A DNA stretch of 64,000 nucleotides from Nocardia spumae (GTDB taxonomy: Bacteria; Actinomycetota; Actinomycetes; Mycobacteriales; Mycobacteriaceae): the NCBI RefSeq assembly GCF_020733635.1, contig NZ_JAJFZL010000001.1:4960001-5024000 (forward strand). Reading direction: 5' to 3'. The position numbers were made by a program, and so were the translations under genes. Below, piece by piece: positions 1 to 8,564 of the stretch (the stretch's first letter is position 1; each line of letters opens with the position of its first letter). Below the pieces are notes generated by a model. The model did not search any database. It saw only the letters and a program-made list of their open reading frames with translations, and was not told the DNA's origin.

Positions 1-130
1 CGTAGAAGTCGTCCCAGTAGACCGCGTCGCCGGAATCCGGTGACGCGGCTTCTCGGACAAGATCGAGAAGATCAATATTATCCCGTGAGGGAAAAATTCC
101 GTCGGCCGATATCCGCCACAGCCCTCCCCG
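1..130 (-). other. Possible 5' part of a gene running off the left edge
   Basis: On the minus strand one frame stays open from about position 130 to the window edge and reads like protein (a stretch such as DNIDLLDLVREAASPDSG followed by acidic and aromatic residues). No ATG, GTG or TTG start is visible in that frame before the hemerythrin stop, so the start is unresolved. The segment is too short to assign to a family, and it may be a remnant or non-coding. Confidence 0.18.
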
Positions 131-137
131 CGGTCCC

Positions 138-788
138 CTATCCGGCTCCCGACGGCGACAGGAACTGCCACGGCCACGGCGAACGGCGTTCGTACCGGGG
201 ACGCCAGACGAATCGATAGACCAACCGCAGCGGCGGGGGCAGCAGGGCCAGGGCGTGAGCGACCCCCTCCGGGGACGCGCCGTCGAGCAACCACGGGAAG
301 AACCGGCTCCCGCCGCGCAATCCGACGCGACGGCGCTGATCGTCGCCGAAGACCTTCCACTCCGACGGGGTCAGCGTGTCCCGCACGAGAGGCAGCACCT
401 CGACCTCCTCGTGGTCGAGATGGAACACCAGGACCCGGCCGAGCGCGTCGAATCGGGCGACCAGATCCGCGACGGAACGCTGTGACAGCGCCGCGTCGAT
501 CTCGGCCATGATCGGATCCAATTGCGCATGCTCGTCGACCATCGCGTCGAGCAGGGGCCCACGATCCGGACGGTCGGCGAGTTCGGCACGCAGCACGGGC
601 CAGAGCACATCGTCCTCGGCGGTGTGGTGCACGATCAGATACCGGCGGAAGGTATCCCACCCCGCGCACAGGGCATCGAACACGGCCGGATCACCGGCGG
701 CCTGTCCCGCGACCGCCCGCAGCCGGCGCACGTCCCGGCGGAAGGCGTCGTGCACCAGGATCATCATGGTCACATCGGGTTTCTCCAT
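138..788 (-). CDS. Hemerythrin-domain protein
   Basis: This 216-residue cytoplasmic protein has an all-helical hemerythrin HHE fold of the kind that binds a di-iron centre. Spaced His and Glu residues fit the family: VHDAFRRD near residue 13, VHHTAEDDVLWP near 55-65, DEHAQLDP near 85-90 and FHLDHEEVEVLP near 120-130. The ATG at 788 is chosen because AAAGGA lies about 7 bases upstream; a longer frame would run into the MFS gene. It follows that gene with a 26-base gap on the same strand, so the two may be co-transcribed. Actinobacterial relatives are linked to oxygen, NO or redox sensing. The role here is unknown. Confidence 0.8.
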   Translation of the reverse strand: MEKPDVTMMILVHDAFRRDVRRLRAVAGQAAGDPAVFDALCAGWDTFRRYLIVHHTAEDDVLWPVLRAELADRPDRGPLLDAMVDEHAQLDPIMAEIDAALSQRSVADLVARFDALGRVLVFHLDHEEVEVLPLVRDTLTPSEWKVFGDDQRRRVGLRGGSRFFPWLLDGASPEGVAHALALLPPPLRLVYRFVWRPRYERRSPWPWQFLSPSGAG

Positions 789-814
789 TGAATCATCCTT
801 TCCCGCAAGCATTT

Positions 815-2320
815 TCATCCCGCCACGGGGACGCCGTCGGCTTCGTCGGCGACTTCGCGCACGGCGACCACCGCGATCACGCACGCGACCGCCACGGTCG
901 CCGCGGCGACGAGGTAGGCCAGGGCGTAGCCGTGCGCCAGCGCCTCACCGAGCATCCGCCGCGCTTGCGGCGGCATCGGCCCGCCGACCGCGTCGTGCCC
1001 GCTCGCCGCGGCGCCGAGCCGATGACGGGTGGCGGTCGCGGCGATGGTGCCGAATACCGCCAGCCCCAGCGCCGATCCCAGCTGCTGGCAGGTATTGAGC
1101 AGCGCCGAGGACACCCCCGCCACGTCGGCATCCACCCGCACCACCGCCGCGAGGGTCAGCGGCACGAAGCACAGACCGACACCACACCCCGCCAGCACCA
1201 GCGGGCCCGCGAGATCGGGGAAGTACCGGGCGTCGGCATCGAGCATCGACAACCAGAACAGGCCCGCCGCCAGCGCGGTCATCCCGATTCCCAGCAGCGG
1301 TCGGGGCCCCGTACGCCCGATCAGCCGCCCGCTCGCGCTCGCGGTGATTCCGGCGCCGACCGCGAACGCCAGGAAGCCGAAACCTGTTCGCATCGCGCTG
1401 AATCCGAGCACGATCTGCATGAACAGCGTGAGGAAGTAGAACACCGCGATGATCGCCGCGCCGACCACCAGCATGACGATGTAGCCACCGGCCCGGTTGC
1501 GATCGGACCAGATACGCAACGCCATCAACGGTTCCCGCTGCCGAGCCTCCACGATCACGAACGCCACCAGCGCGGCGACACCGGCGACCAGGGACCGGAC
1601 GGTCGCGGCACTACCCCACGAATCCGATGCGGCGTGCATGAGCCCGAAGACGATCAGCGACATACCGCCCGTGGCGGTCAGCGCGCCGATGGTGTCGATG
1701 CGCCCGCCCGAGCGCACCGAAGGACGAAATGCCCTGGGCGACAGCAGCAATGCGAGGATGCCGATCGGCACATTGACGAAAAGCACCCAGCGCCAGCTCA
1801 ATCCGTCGGTGAGCACGCCGCCGAGCAGGTTGCCGAGCGCACCGCCCGCTCCGGACATGCCCGCGTAGACGCCCATGGCGCGATTGCGTTCGGCGCCCTG
1901 CGCGAAGGTGGTCGCGATCAGCGACAGGGCGGCCGGGGCGATCATCGCGCCCGCCACCCCCTGGGCGACCCGGGCGGCGATCAGCCAGCCCGGCCCGGGC
2001 GCCAGCCCGCCCCCCAGGGATGCGACGACGAGCAGCGCCAGGCCCGCCATCAGGATCCGGCGCCGACCGAGGACGTCGGCGATCCGCCCACCCAGCAGCA
2101 GCAGACTGCCGAAGGCCAGCGCATAGGCGTTGACCACCCATTCCAGGCCGGTAGTGGAGAAGCCCAGATCCTGCTGAATCGAGGGTAGTGCGACATTGAC
2201 GATCGACACGTCCAGCACGACGGTCAGCTGCGCGACCGCGATGACGGCCAGCGCCAACATCTTCCGGTCGCTGCCGAGTCGCGCCCACGCGTTCCGGACA
2301 GTACCCACTTCGCTACTCAT
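815..2320 (-). CDS. MFS drug exporter, DHA2 (EmrB/QacA) type
   Basis: About 501 residues with roughly 14 hydrophobic segments, as expected for proton-driven DHA2 antiporters that export drugs or lipophilic compounds across the inner membrane. The N-terminal region has the family features DVSIVNVALPSIQQDLG (motif D1-like) and a GRIADVLGRRRI loop (motif A). The ATG at 2320 is preceded by GGGAG at about 7 bases. The gene is divergent from a TetR regulator across an operator-like inverted repeat, the classic arrangement for a repressor-controlled efflux pump. The substrate cannot be read from the sequence. Confidence 0.88.
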   Translation of the reverse strand: MSSEVGTVRNAWARLGSDRKMLALAVIAVAQLTVVLDVSIVNVALPSIQQDLGFSTTGLEWVVNAYALAFGSLLLLGGRIADVLGRRRILMAGLALLVVASLGGGLAPGPGWLIAARVAQGVAGAMIAPAALSLIATTFAQGAERNRAMGVYAGMSGAGGALGNLLGGVLTDGLSWRWVLFVNVPIGILALLLSPRAFRPSVRSGGRIDTIGALTATGGMSLIVFGLMHAASDSWGSAATVRSLVAGVAALVAFVIVEARQREPLMALRIWSDRNRAGGYIVMLVVGAAIIAVFYFLTLFMQIVLGFSAMRTGFGFLAFAVGAGITASASGRLIGRTGPRPLLGIGMTALAAGLFWLSMLDADARYFPDLAGPLVLAGCGVGLCFVPLTLAAVVRVDADVAGVSSALLNTCQQLGSALGLAVFGTIAATATRHRLGAAASGHDAVGGPMPPQARRMLGEALAHGYALAYLVAAATVAVACVIAVVAVREVADEADGVPVAG

Positions 2321-2389
2321 CACCGCTCCCCGTTCCCCTGGCATCGGTCTCCCTTCCGATATTTATGAAACATCTTGTTCCGTAGATAT

Positions 2390-2431
2390 GGGACATCATG
2401 TACCACATCTAACTGTGGTGCAAGATGTCCC
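2390..2431. promoter_or_regulatory. Inverted-repeat operator between MFS and TetR genes
   Basis: Two arms, gggacatcatgtacca (2390-2405) and tggtgcaagatgtccc (2416-2431), match as inverted copies at 14 of 16 positions across a 10-base spacer. A third related half-site, gaaacatcttgttcc, lies at 2367-2381 closer to the exporter. The position between divergent genes fits binding by the adjacent TetR protein. Confidence 0.6.
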
Positions 2432-2466
2432 ATAGGACAGATGTGGTTCGGCGAAGGGAGTGACAG

Positions 2467-3096
2467 GTGGACGACGTCCGGGAATGGGCGGCCGCGAGCC
2501 CGGCCGATCGCGGGCCCGACCCGCGGGTGGTGCGCAGTCGGCAGGCCGCGCTGAACGCCGCTCGAGACCTTCTGGCCGAGCAGGGCCGCACGGGCGTCAC
2601 CCATGTCGCGGTCGCCGCCCGCAGCGGAGTCGGCCGCACCACCCTGTATCGACACTGGCCCGATGTCGCGGCGCTGCTCGAGGAGGTGATCGTCGAACAG
2701 ATCGATCGCAATCACGCGGCGCCGACCGGCGATCTGCGCACCGACCTGATCAGCGAGTTGAACGGCCTGCGGCGGCTGCTACACGACCCGGTCGGCGAGA
2801 ACGGAATGCGCGCGGTCCTCGACCGCGCACCCTTCGATCCGGCCTTCGCCGACCTGAAAGAGGCGCTGTATCAAGCGGGTTCGGCCGGTTTCCGGGCGAT
2901 CCTGCGCGGTGCGCAGGAACGCGGCGACCTGCCGGCCGGCACCGATGTGTCGCTCATGATCGAGCAGCTGGCCGGCCCGCTGTTCTTCCGCCGCCTGTTG
3001 GGGGGTCGCGATATCGGTGCGAGGTACGTGGACACGGTCGTCGACGACGCGCTGCGGCTGCACGCCGGCCGGGGCCGCGGCGACACCGCCGGGTGA
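2467..3096 (+). CDS. TetR/AcrR family transcriptional regulator
   Basis: 209 residues with a TetR-type N-terminal helix-turn-helix at about residues 20-65. The recognition part reads VAVAARSGVGRTTLYRHWPD, followed by a helical ligand-binding C-terminal domain. The GTG at 2467 has GGGAG 6 bases upstream. The gene is divergent from the DHA2 exporter and probably represses it and itself through the inverted repeat at 2390-2431. The inducer is unknown. Confidence 0.88.
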   Translation: MDDVREWAAASPADRGPDPRVVRSRQAALNAARDLLAEQGRTGVTHVAVAARSGVGRTTLYRHWPDVAALLEEVIVEQIDRNHAAPTGDLRTDLISELNGLRRLLHDPVGENGMRAVLDRAPFDPAFADLKEALYQAGSAGFRAILRGAQERGDLPAGTDVSLMIEQLAGPLFFRRLLGGRDIGARYVDTVVDDALRLHAGRGRGDTAG

Positions 3097-3144
3097 GGAT
3101 CGAGGCGGGAGAGCACGATCCACGTCGCCCGCCCGGCCCGCGAC

Positions 3145-3954
3145 TCAGTGATCCCCGGCCGCGCCGACGAATCCTCGCAACGCCACCACGCGGCGGCCCT
3201 TCACTTCCACTTCCGCGACACCGCGTTCATCCGGCGTCCGCACGCTCACCGTGACGAACCGTCCCGCCGCGATCGGCTTGCTGATCTCCAGTCCCCGAAC
3301 ACGATTCACGAATTCGGCATGCCCGACCGGATCACCGACCGGCCACTCCACCACCGCGTCCGGGCTCAGGACCGCACGCACGCCCGCCACGTCCCCGCTC
3401 GCGGCCGCCACCAGCAGCCCGGTCGCGGCCCGTTTACCCGCCGCCCCGACCCGGACGAATCCCCGCGCGAAACCCAGCGCGCCGCCGATGCCCTGATTTC
3501 CCAGCAGTTGCGGCGCGAGTTTCGCGGCGGCACCGAGTCCGCGACCGCCGGCGGTCAGCAACTGGCCCACCATCACCGGCAGTTCCCAGTGCGCGCACAA
3601 GCGGCCGATTCGCCAGTCGTCACCGATCCGGTCCAGGTCGTAGCGCAGATGCATGGGCACGCGCAGGGTGACGCCGGTGGACATGGTGGTTTCGATGGCC
3701 AGATCGCGATAGACCGTCGTTCCGCACACCACATCGTGATCGATGCGGAAGGCGATGCCATTGGGGCCGATGAAGGTGTCGTAGAACCGTTCGATCGCGG
3801 CGCGGCCGATGTGCGGGCGCGAACCCACCGGGTCCTCCACCCGGCCGTCCGGGGCGAACAGGCCGACCCAGGCATCGCGATCGTGCACCGCCACCGCCTG
3901 CGGCGATCGTTCCACCGTGGCGAGCAGTTCGGCCGCCGACGCGTTCGCGGACAT
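3145..3954 (-). CDS. Tandem NTF2/SnoaL-like protein
   Basis: 269 residues that appear to hold two cone-shaped NTF2-like domains. The first (about 1-130) contains DRDAWVGLFAPDGRVEDPVG, a typical SnoaL-like segment. The second (about 170-265) starts with LLVAAASGDVAGVRAVLSP and VVEWPVGD. Proteins of this fold bind or isomerise small hydrophobic or steroid-like ligands. Two ATGs are adjacent; 3954 is preferred because GGGAGG is then about 5 bases away. The gene is divergent from the methyltransferase at 4092. No catalytic residues can be assigned. Confidence 0.65.
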   Translation of the reverse strand: MSANASAAELLATVERSPQAVAVHDRDAWVGLFAPDGRVEDPVGSRPHIGRAAIERFYDTFIGPNGIAFRIDHDVVCGTTVYRDLAIETTMSTGVTLRVPMHLRYDLDRIGDDWRIGRLCAHWELPVMVGQLLTAGGRGLGAAAKLAPQLLGNQGIGGALGFARGFVRVGAAGKRAATGLLVAAASGDVAGVRAVLSPDAVVEWPVGDPVGHAEFVNRVRGLEISKPIAAGRFVTVSVRTPDERGVAEVEVKGRRVVALRGFVGAAGDH

Positions 3955-4091
3955 CATTCCTCCCGGACTTCTGGACTGTCCCACCAATCTATAACCTGTT
4001 TCAGTTTTCGTCCGGACATCCCGGCAAGACCGGCATCGGCGCACCGGGCGCGGCCCGGCCTCGGCGGCGCTCACGCCAGCACGGGCGTAGC

Positions 4092-4931
4092 GTGACCGGC
4101 ATGCAGGTCGGGCAACCCAGTAGAACCGCGATGGCCACCGCGCAGGCCAGGGCATACCACCAACTCGCCGACGAACCGCGGATCTTCACCGATCCGCTGG
4201 CGGTACGCATGGTCGGCGAACAAGCGGCTCGCGACAATCCCTTCGATCGGGGGGTGGATCCGGATCTGGTGCGCCGGCGCCGCCTGTTCCTGGCCGCGCG
4301 CAGCCGCTTCGCCGAGGACACCGTCGCCGACGCGATCGCCGCGGGCACCCGGCAGGTGGTGATCCTGGGCGCGGGGATGGACACCTCCGCCTACCGCAAT
4401 CCACATCCGCGGGTGCGGTATTTCGAGGTCGACCATCCCGATACCCAGCAATGGAAGCGAAACCGGCTGGCCGAGGCCGACATCGCGGTACCACCGTCGT
4501 TGTCGTTCGTCCCCGTCGATTTCGCGCGGGATTCCCTCGCCGCCGCGCTGGCACGAGCGGGGCTCGATCGCGACGCCGCCGCGGTCTTCGTCTGGCTGGG
4601 TGTGGTGGTCTATCTCGAACCGGCCGCCATCGCCGAGACACTGCGGTATATCGGAGGGCAGGGCGAGGCCGCGATCGCGGTCCTCGACTATTCCTACCCG
4701 CCCGATGCCGGACAGCGAGCGCGCGCGAAACGCGTTGCCGCCGTCGGTGAACCGTGGATCAGCTTCTTCACCGCCGAACAGATGCGCGCCGAACTGGAGA
4801 CGGCCGGCTTCACCGAGATCGACGACCTGGCCGCGGCGGACGCGGTGCGGACGTATTCGCGCGAATCGGCGGCCGCGGTGAGTATTTCGGGCCCGCACCT
4901 GGTGCGCGCCGCGACCCGTCGCACGAGCTGA
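4092..4931 (+). CDS. SAM-dependent methyltransferase, leucine carboxyl methyltransferase-like
   Basis: 279 residues matching the actinobacterial PPM/LCMT-like family (TIGR00027 type) that is expanded in mycobacteria and nocardiae. Visible marks are the early RAYHQLADEPRIFTDPLA, the SAM-binding VVILGAGMDTSAYR near residues 95-108, and FEVDHPDTQQWK after it. Catalysis would move a methyl from SAM to an unknown acceptor. GTG at 4092 is the longest start; ATG at 4101 is an alternative, and neither has a strong RBS. It converges on the flavin monooxygenase gene 18 bases downstream. Confidence 0.85.
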   Translation: MTGMQVGQPSRTAMATAQARAYHQLADEPRIFTDPLAVRMVGEQAARDNPFDRGVDPDLVRRRRLFLAARSRFAEDTVADAIAAGTRQVVILGAGMDTSAYRNPHPRVRYFEVDHPDTQQWKRNRLAEADIAVPPSLSFVPVDFARDSLAAALARAGLDRDAAAVFVWLGVVVYLEPAAIAETLRYIGGQGEAAIAVLDYSYPPDAGQRARAKRVAAVGEPWISFFTAEQMRAELETAGFTEIDDLAAADAVRTYSRESAAAVSISGPHLVRAATRRTS

Positions 4932-4949
4932 GCGGTCCCGGCGGCCGGT

Positions 4950-6245
4950 TCATCCGGCCGGCGGTGGCAGTTCCAGGTTCTCTCGGAAGGTCGTTCCGGC
5001 GTAGTCCGCGCCGACGATGCCACGGCGGCGCAATTCGGGGAGCAGGCCGTTGAGCAGGAAGTCACGCTCGCGCGGAGCGTCGAGGCCGCCCAGGCCGATC
5101 ACATCGAGCACTCCGGCGTCGTAGCGTTCCTCGATCGCGTCGGCGAGTTGTTCGGGGGTGCCGGCGGCCGCCCAGTGGCCGGTGTCCTCGGCTGCCACGA
5201 TCAGCTCGCGCAGTGTCTTCCCGGATCGGGCGAGAGCGGTGAAGATCTCCACCCGGCCGCGGCGCCGGTTCACCGAATGCACCTGCGGCAGTACCGATTC
5301 CGGAATCGGCCGGTCCAGGGGCAGCTCCGACAGATCCACCCCGCCGCCGAGCATATCGGCCAGCGCGTGGCGGCCCGCCTCGAAATCGGCGGCCTCCGCC
5401 CGCTCCCGGACCAGCCGCCGAACCTCGGCCTCGGTGGCGCCGTAGGTGGTGTGCAGGGAACTGAAGATCAGCGGCAGCCCCTGGGCGCGGCCCAGATCCG
5501 CGGCGCGGGTCCTGATCTTCTTCGCGTAGGTCAGGGCATCGTCGAGGGTCGCCAGCGAGGTGAACACCACCTCGGCGTATCGAGCCCCCAATTCCACTCC
5601 GCCCTCGGACTGTCCGGCCTGGAACTGCACGGGACGCCGCTGCGGCAGCGGTGGAATGTTCAGCGGGCCGCGCACGGTGAAATGGCGCCCGATGTGATCG
5701 ATGGGCCGCACCAGCTCGGCGTGCACAACCGCGCCCCCGCGACCGTCCGCGGTCAGCGCACCCGGTTGCCAGCTGTCGAACAGCGCGTTCACCACCTCGA
5801 GTACCTCACCCGCGCGGGCGTAGCGCTCCTCCGGGCTCGGCAGCTCCCCCGCTCCGTAGTTCTCCTCTCCCACCGACGAGGTGACCGCATTCCAGGCCGA
5901 TCGGCCGTTGCTGATGTGGTCGAGGGTCCCGAACAGCCGGGCCAGATTGTAGGGGTGGTGGAAAGTCGTTGTCACAGTGGCGATCAGGCCGACATGTTCG
6001 GTGACGGCACTGAGCGCGGACAGGAAGATCAGCGGTTCCTGCGCGCCGATCGCGCCCTGCGCGCCGAAACTCAGCAGATCCGCCGCGAACAGCGCGTCGA
6101 AGCGGTGCTGTTCGGCGAGCCGGGCGATGGCGAGCGCATCGTCGAGCGTCGAACGCCGCGGATCGATCGCCGCATCGTAGATCTTTGGTGAACCACTCAC
6201 CCCGGTAACGATTTTCAGCGGTCGCCGACCGGTCCTGCTACCCAT
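4950..6245 (-). CDS. NtaA/SnaA/DszA-family FMN-dependent monooxygenase
   Basis: 431 residues of luciferase-like TIM-barrel type. Features shared with nitrilotriacetate, DszA and dimethylsulfide monooxygenases include FDALFAADLLSF, TTTFHHPYNLARLFGTLDHIS, GRSAWNAVTSS and the QAGQSEGGVELGARYAEVVF segment. These enzymes use reduced FMN supplied by a partner reductase to oxidise amines or organosulfur compounds. The chosen ATG at 6245 gives a family-typical length (about 440); upstream in-frame sequence looks non-coding. Its neighbours are a ferredoxin and a fumarate-reductase-like flavoprotein, then a second NtaA-type enzyme, which suggests one catabolic unit. The substrate is unknown. Confidence 0.85.
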   Translation of the reverse strand: MGSRTGRRPLKIVTGVSGSPKIYDAAIDPRRSTLDDALAIARLAEQHRFDALFAADLLSFGAQGAIGAQEPLIFLSALSAVTEHVGLIATVTTTFHHPYNLARLFGTLDHISNGRSAWNAVTSSVGEENYGAGELPSPEERYARAGEVLEVVNALFDSWQPGALTADGRGGAVVHAELVRPIDHIGRHFTVRGPLNIPPLPQRRPVQFQAGQSEGGVELGARYAEVVFTSLATLDDALTYAKKIRTRAADLGRAQGLPLIFSSLHTTYGATEAEVRRLVRERAEAADFEAGRHALADMLGGGVDLSELPLDRPIPESVLPQVHSVNRRRGRVEIFTALARSGKTLRELIVAAEDTGHWAAAGTPEQLADAIEERYDAGVLDVIGLGGLDAPRERDFLLNGLLPELRRRGIVGADYAGTTFRENLELPPPAG

Positions 6246-6397
6246 CCCCCGACGGTATCGGTAGCCGGCCCGGATCCCACCGATTGCACTCGAGCAGATC
6301 GCTACCGTCCGCAGCCGGATCACCGCATCGGGCGACCCGGCCACGGACGGACGACTCGGCCACGCCTCATCACTCGCGGCCGAGTACTGTCCGCCGT

Positions 6398-6736
6398 TCA
6401 GGCTCCGGGCACCCGGGGCGGCGGACCGGCAGGGAGTTCGGGGCCGACCGCGGACAGGCTGCCGGGCCGGCGCCCCTGCCCCCAGCCGATTTCGCGCCGA
6501 TACGCGCCGATGTGCTGCCGCGGCACCACCTGTCCGGCAGCCAGCGGGACCGATTCTGGATCGACGTAGAGCGCGTCGGCCGGGCAGTACGCCTCGCACA
6601 TGAAACAGGTCTGACAGTCGGATTGCCGTGCGATCACGGGGATTCCGTCGTCGCCGCGGTCGAAGACGTTCGTCGGGCAGACGTCGACGCACTTGTCGCA
6701 GGCGATGCAGGCGGGGGCGTGAACCAACTCGATCAT
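6398..6736 (-). CDS. 2x[4Fe-4S] ferredoxin-type subunit
   Basis: 112 residues with two CxxCxxCxxxCP clusters: CIACDKCVDVCP near residues 10-21 and CQTCFMCEAYCP near 42-53. An extra tail of about 50 residues is rich in Pro and Gly. It would pass electrons to or from the flavoprotein encoded immediately upstream. Its ATG overlaps that gene's TGA in an ATGA arrangement, so translation is probably coupled. The pairing recalls AprA/AprB-like flavoprotein-ferredoxin partners, but it is not a convincing AprB, so no symbol is given. Confidence 0.88.
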   Translation of the reverse strand: MIELVHAPACIACDKCVDVCPTNVFDRGDDGIPVIARQSDCQTCFMCEAYCPADALYVDPESVPLAAGQVVPRQHIGAYRREIGWGQGRRPGSLSAVGPELPAGPPPRVPGA

Positions 6737-8334
6737 CACGCCACCGCCGCCGGCAACCCGGAGCCGGAGCGCAGTGCCGCGGCCGCGGTCCACACCTCGT
6801 CGAGTCCGCCGCTGAGGATGTGATGATGCTGAGCCGGATCCAGCTCCGGATGGTCGGCGCGTTTGCTCATGCCGCGAGATTCGGTGCGGGCCAGCGCTGA
6901 CCGGTACATCAGCCGGCCGACCGCGGTGATCGCGGCGGCCTCCCGGGCTCGCACCCGTGCGGCTCCGCCGTGCACGCCCAGCGCCGCGGTCGCCTCCGAC
7001 CACACCGCGTCCAGGGTGGCCAGTGCCGGGCGGATCCGGTCACCATGGCGCAGGTAGTTCTTCTCCACCGGCAACAGTTCACCCCGGGCCGCGGCCAGTA
7101 CCGCCGCGGGGCTCACCCGACCGGATCCACTGGGCCGCAATCCCGTTCGCCCGGCACCGGTCAGCGGCGCCTGACGCCTCGTGCCGCGACGGGCGAACGC
7201 GGCGGCACCGCGGCCCGCCCACGTTCCCGACGAGGTCGCCCAGGCCGCGTTGTGGCTGCCGCCGCCGGTGAAGCCGCCGCAGATGCGCTCGCGCGTCGCC
7301 GCGTCGCCGGCGGCGAAGAGTCCGGCGACCGAGGTGGCGCAGTCGTCGTTCACGACCTCGATACCACCGGTGCCCCGGACCGTGCCCTCGGCCAGCAGAT
7401 CCACCTCGAAACGCTGCCGGAACGGATCGATGCCGCGGCGGTCGAATTGCAGGAAGAAGTTCGGCTGTCCCCGTCGCATCTGCTCCGCGGTCACCGCGTC
7501 GGCACGATCGAGCTGGGCGAATACCTTTTCCCGCAACAGGGTTCGGGCGATCACCGATCGGCCGCGCACCGAACCGGCATCCTCCAGAACGCTGCCGTCC
7601 TCGTGGAAGAAGGTGGCGTAGCGGTAGTAGGCGGTCTTGGTGACCGTCGATCCCTTCGCGGCGATGCCGTAGGCGTTGGAGAACTCCATGCCGGAGAATC
7701 GCGCACCGACCTCGGCCGCCATCAACGTACCGTCGCCGGTGTCGACGTTGGTGCCCAGTGCGCGCGACAGGAAGGCGCAACCACCGGTCGCCAGCACCAC
7801 CGCACCGGCGCGCACCCGGTAGTCGCGGTCTTCGCGCACCAGGTATCCGGCCGCGCCCCGCACCACGCCGTCACCGTCCACCAGCAGCTCCAGGGCGGGG
7901 GCGTGATCGACGATGCGCACACCCAGCCGCCGCACCCAGGCACGCATGCGCCGCATGTACTCCGGCCCTTGGACACCGGTGCGGATCTGAGCGCCGGTGC
8001 GCGGATCGACCGGGAACGGATAGCGGCCCTCGAGCGCGAGGCGATCCATATTGATGTATGTCCGGTCGAGGACTCGGTCCATCCATTGATGGTCGGCGAG
8101 ATAGCCGCCCAGTTCCTCCCGGCTCGCCTTGGCCGCCGCGCGCGCCGCCGTATCCGGCGCCACGTACCAGACCCCGGTGCCCGCGGGCGCGGTCGCGCCG
8201 CTGGTACCGCAGTACCCCTTGTCGACCAGGACCACCTCCGCACCGGCCTCCCGGGCGGCCACCGCGGCCCAGCACGCCGCCGGGCCGCCGCCGATCACCA
8301 GCACATCGGTGTCGATCTGCCATGTCTCGCTCAT
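6736..8334 (-). CDS. FAD-dependent oxidoreductase, fumarate reductase/AprA-like
   Basis: 532 residues. The N-terminal dinucleotide fold is clear (VLVIGGGPAACWAAVAAREAG, then VVLVDKG), and GAVVLATGG and GLFAAGDAA are the later FAD-contacting motifs of the succinate dehydrogenase/fumarate reductase/APS reductase flavoprotein group. The ATG at 8334 has AAGGAG about 7 bases upstream. It forms an overlapping pair with the ferredoxin gene and sits between two NtaA-family monooxygenases. A role in sulfur or amine compound oxidation is an inference from this setting. Confidence 0.83.
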   Translation of the reverse strand: MSETWQIDTDVLVIGGGPAACWAAVAAREAGAEVVLVDKGYCGTSGATAPAGTGVWYVAPDTAARAAAKASREELGGYLADHQWMDRVLDRTYINMDRLALEGRYPFPVDPRTGAQIRTGVQGPEYMRRMRAWVRRLGVRIVDHAPALELLVDGDGVVRGAAGYLVREDRDYRVRAGAVVLATGGCAFLSRALGTNVDTGDGTLMAAEVGARFSGMEFSNAYGIAAKGSTVTKTAYYRYATFFHEDGSVLEDAGSVRGRSVIARTLLREKVFAQLDRADAVTAEQMRRGQPNFFLQFDRRGIDPFRQRFEVDLLAEGTVRGTGGIEVVNDDCATSVAGLFAAGDAATRERICGGFTGGGSHNAAWATSSGTWAGRGAAAFARRGTRRQAPLTGAGRTGLRPSGSGRVSPAAVLAAARGELLPVEKNYLRHGDRIRPALATLDAVWSEATAALGVHGGAARVRAREAAAITAVGRLMYRSALARTESRGMSKRADHPELDPAQHHHILSGGLDEVWTAAAALRSGSGLPAAVA

Positions 8335-8564
8335 CGCCGCTCTCCTTCGACATGCCGATGTGCACCCGATAGGCATCCTCGCCGCCGGCCGGCGATGCGG
8401 AGAATCCTTACGATCACCCGGATTCCGTTCGGCGGCCCCGGATCCCACGGAATTCGAATCACGCATACACAAACGGTTCACGCGATCGGGCGGCCCTGGT
8501 TGACTGCCGAAGCCACCGCTCCCCGACGGCGGTGGATCGCGACTATCGGACGAGGTGCGCTCGC

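Noticed and set aside
788..2188. Long plus-strand frame across the MFS gene
   Set aside because: Arg/His/Gln-rich with no domain; it mirrors the clear exporter on the other strand.
6398..8334. Flavoprotein and ferredoxin as a true APS reductase (AprAB)
   Set aside because: The ferredoxin lacks AprB features and the flavoprotein is only distantly similar; no sulfate-reduction genes nearby.
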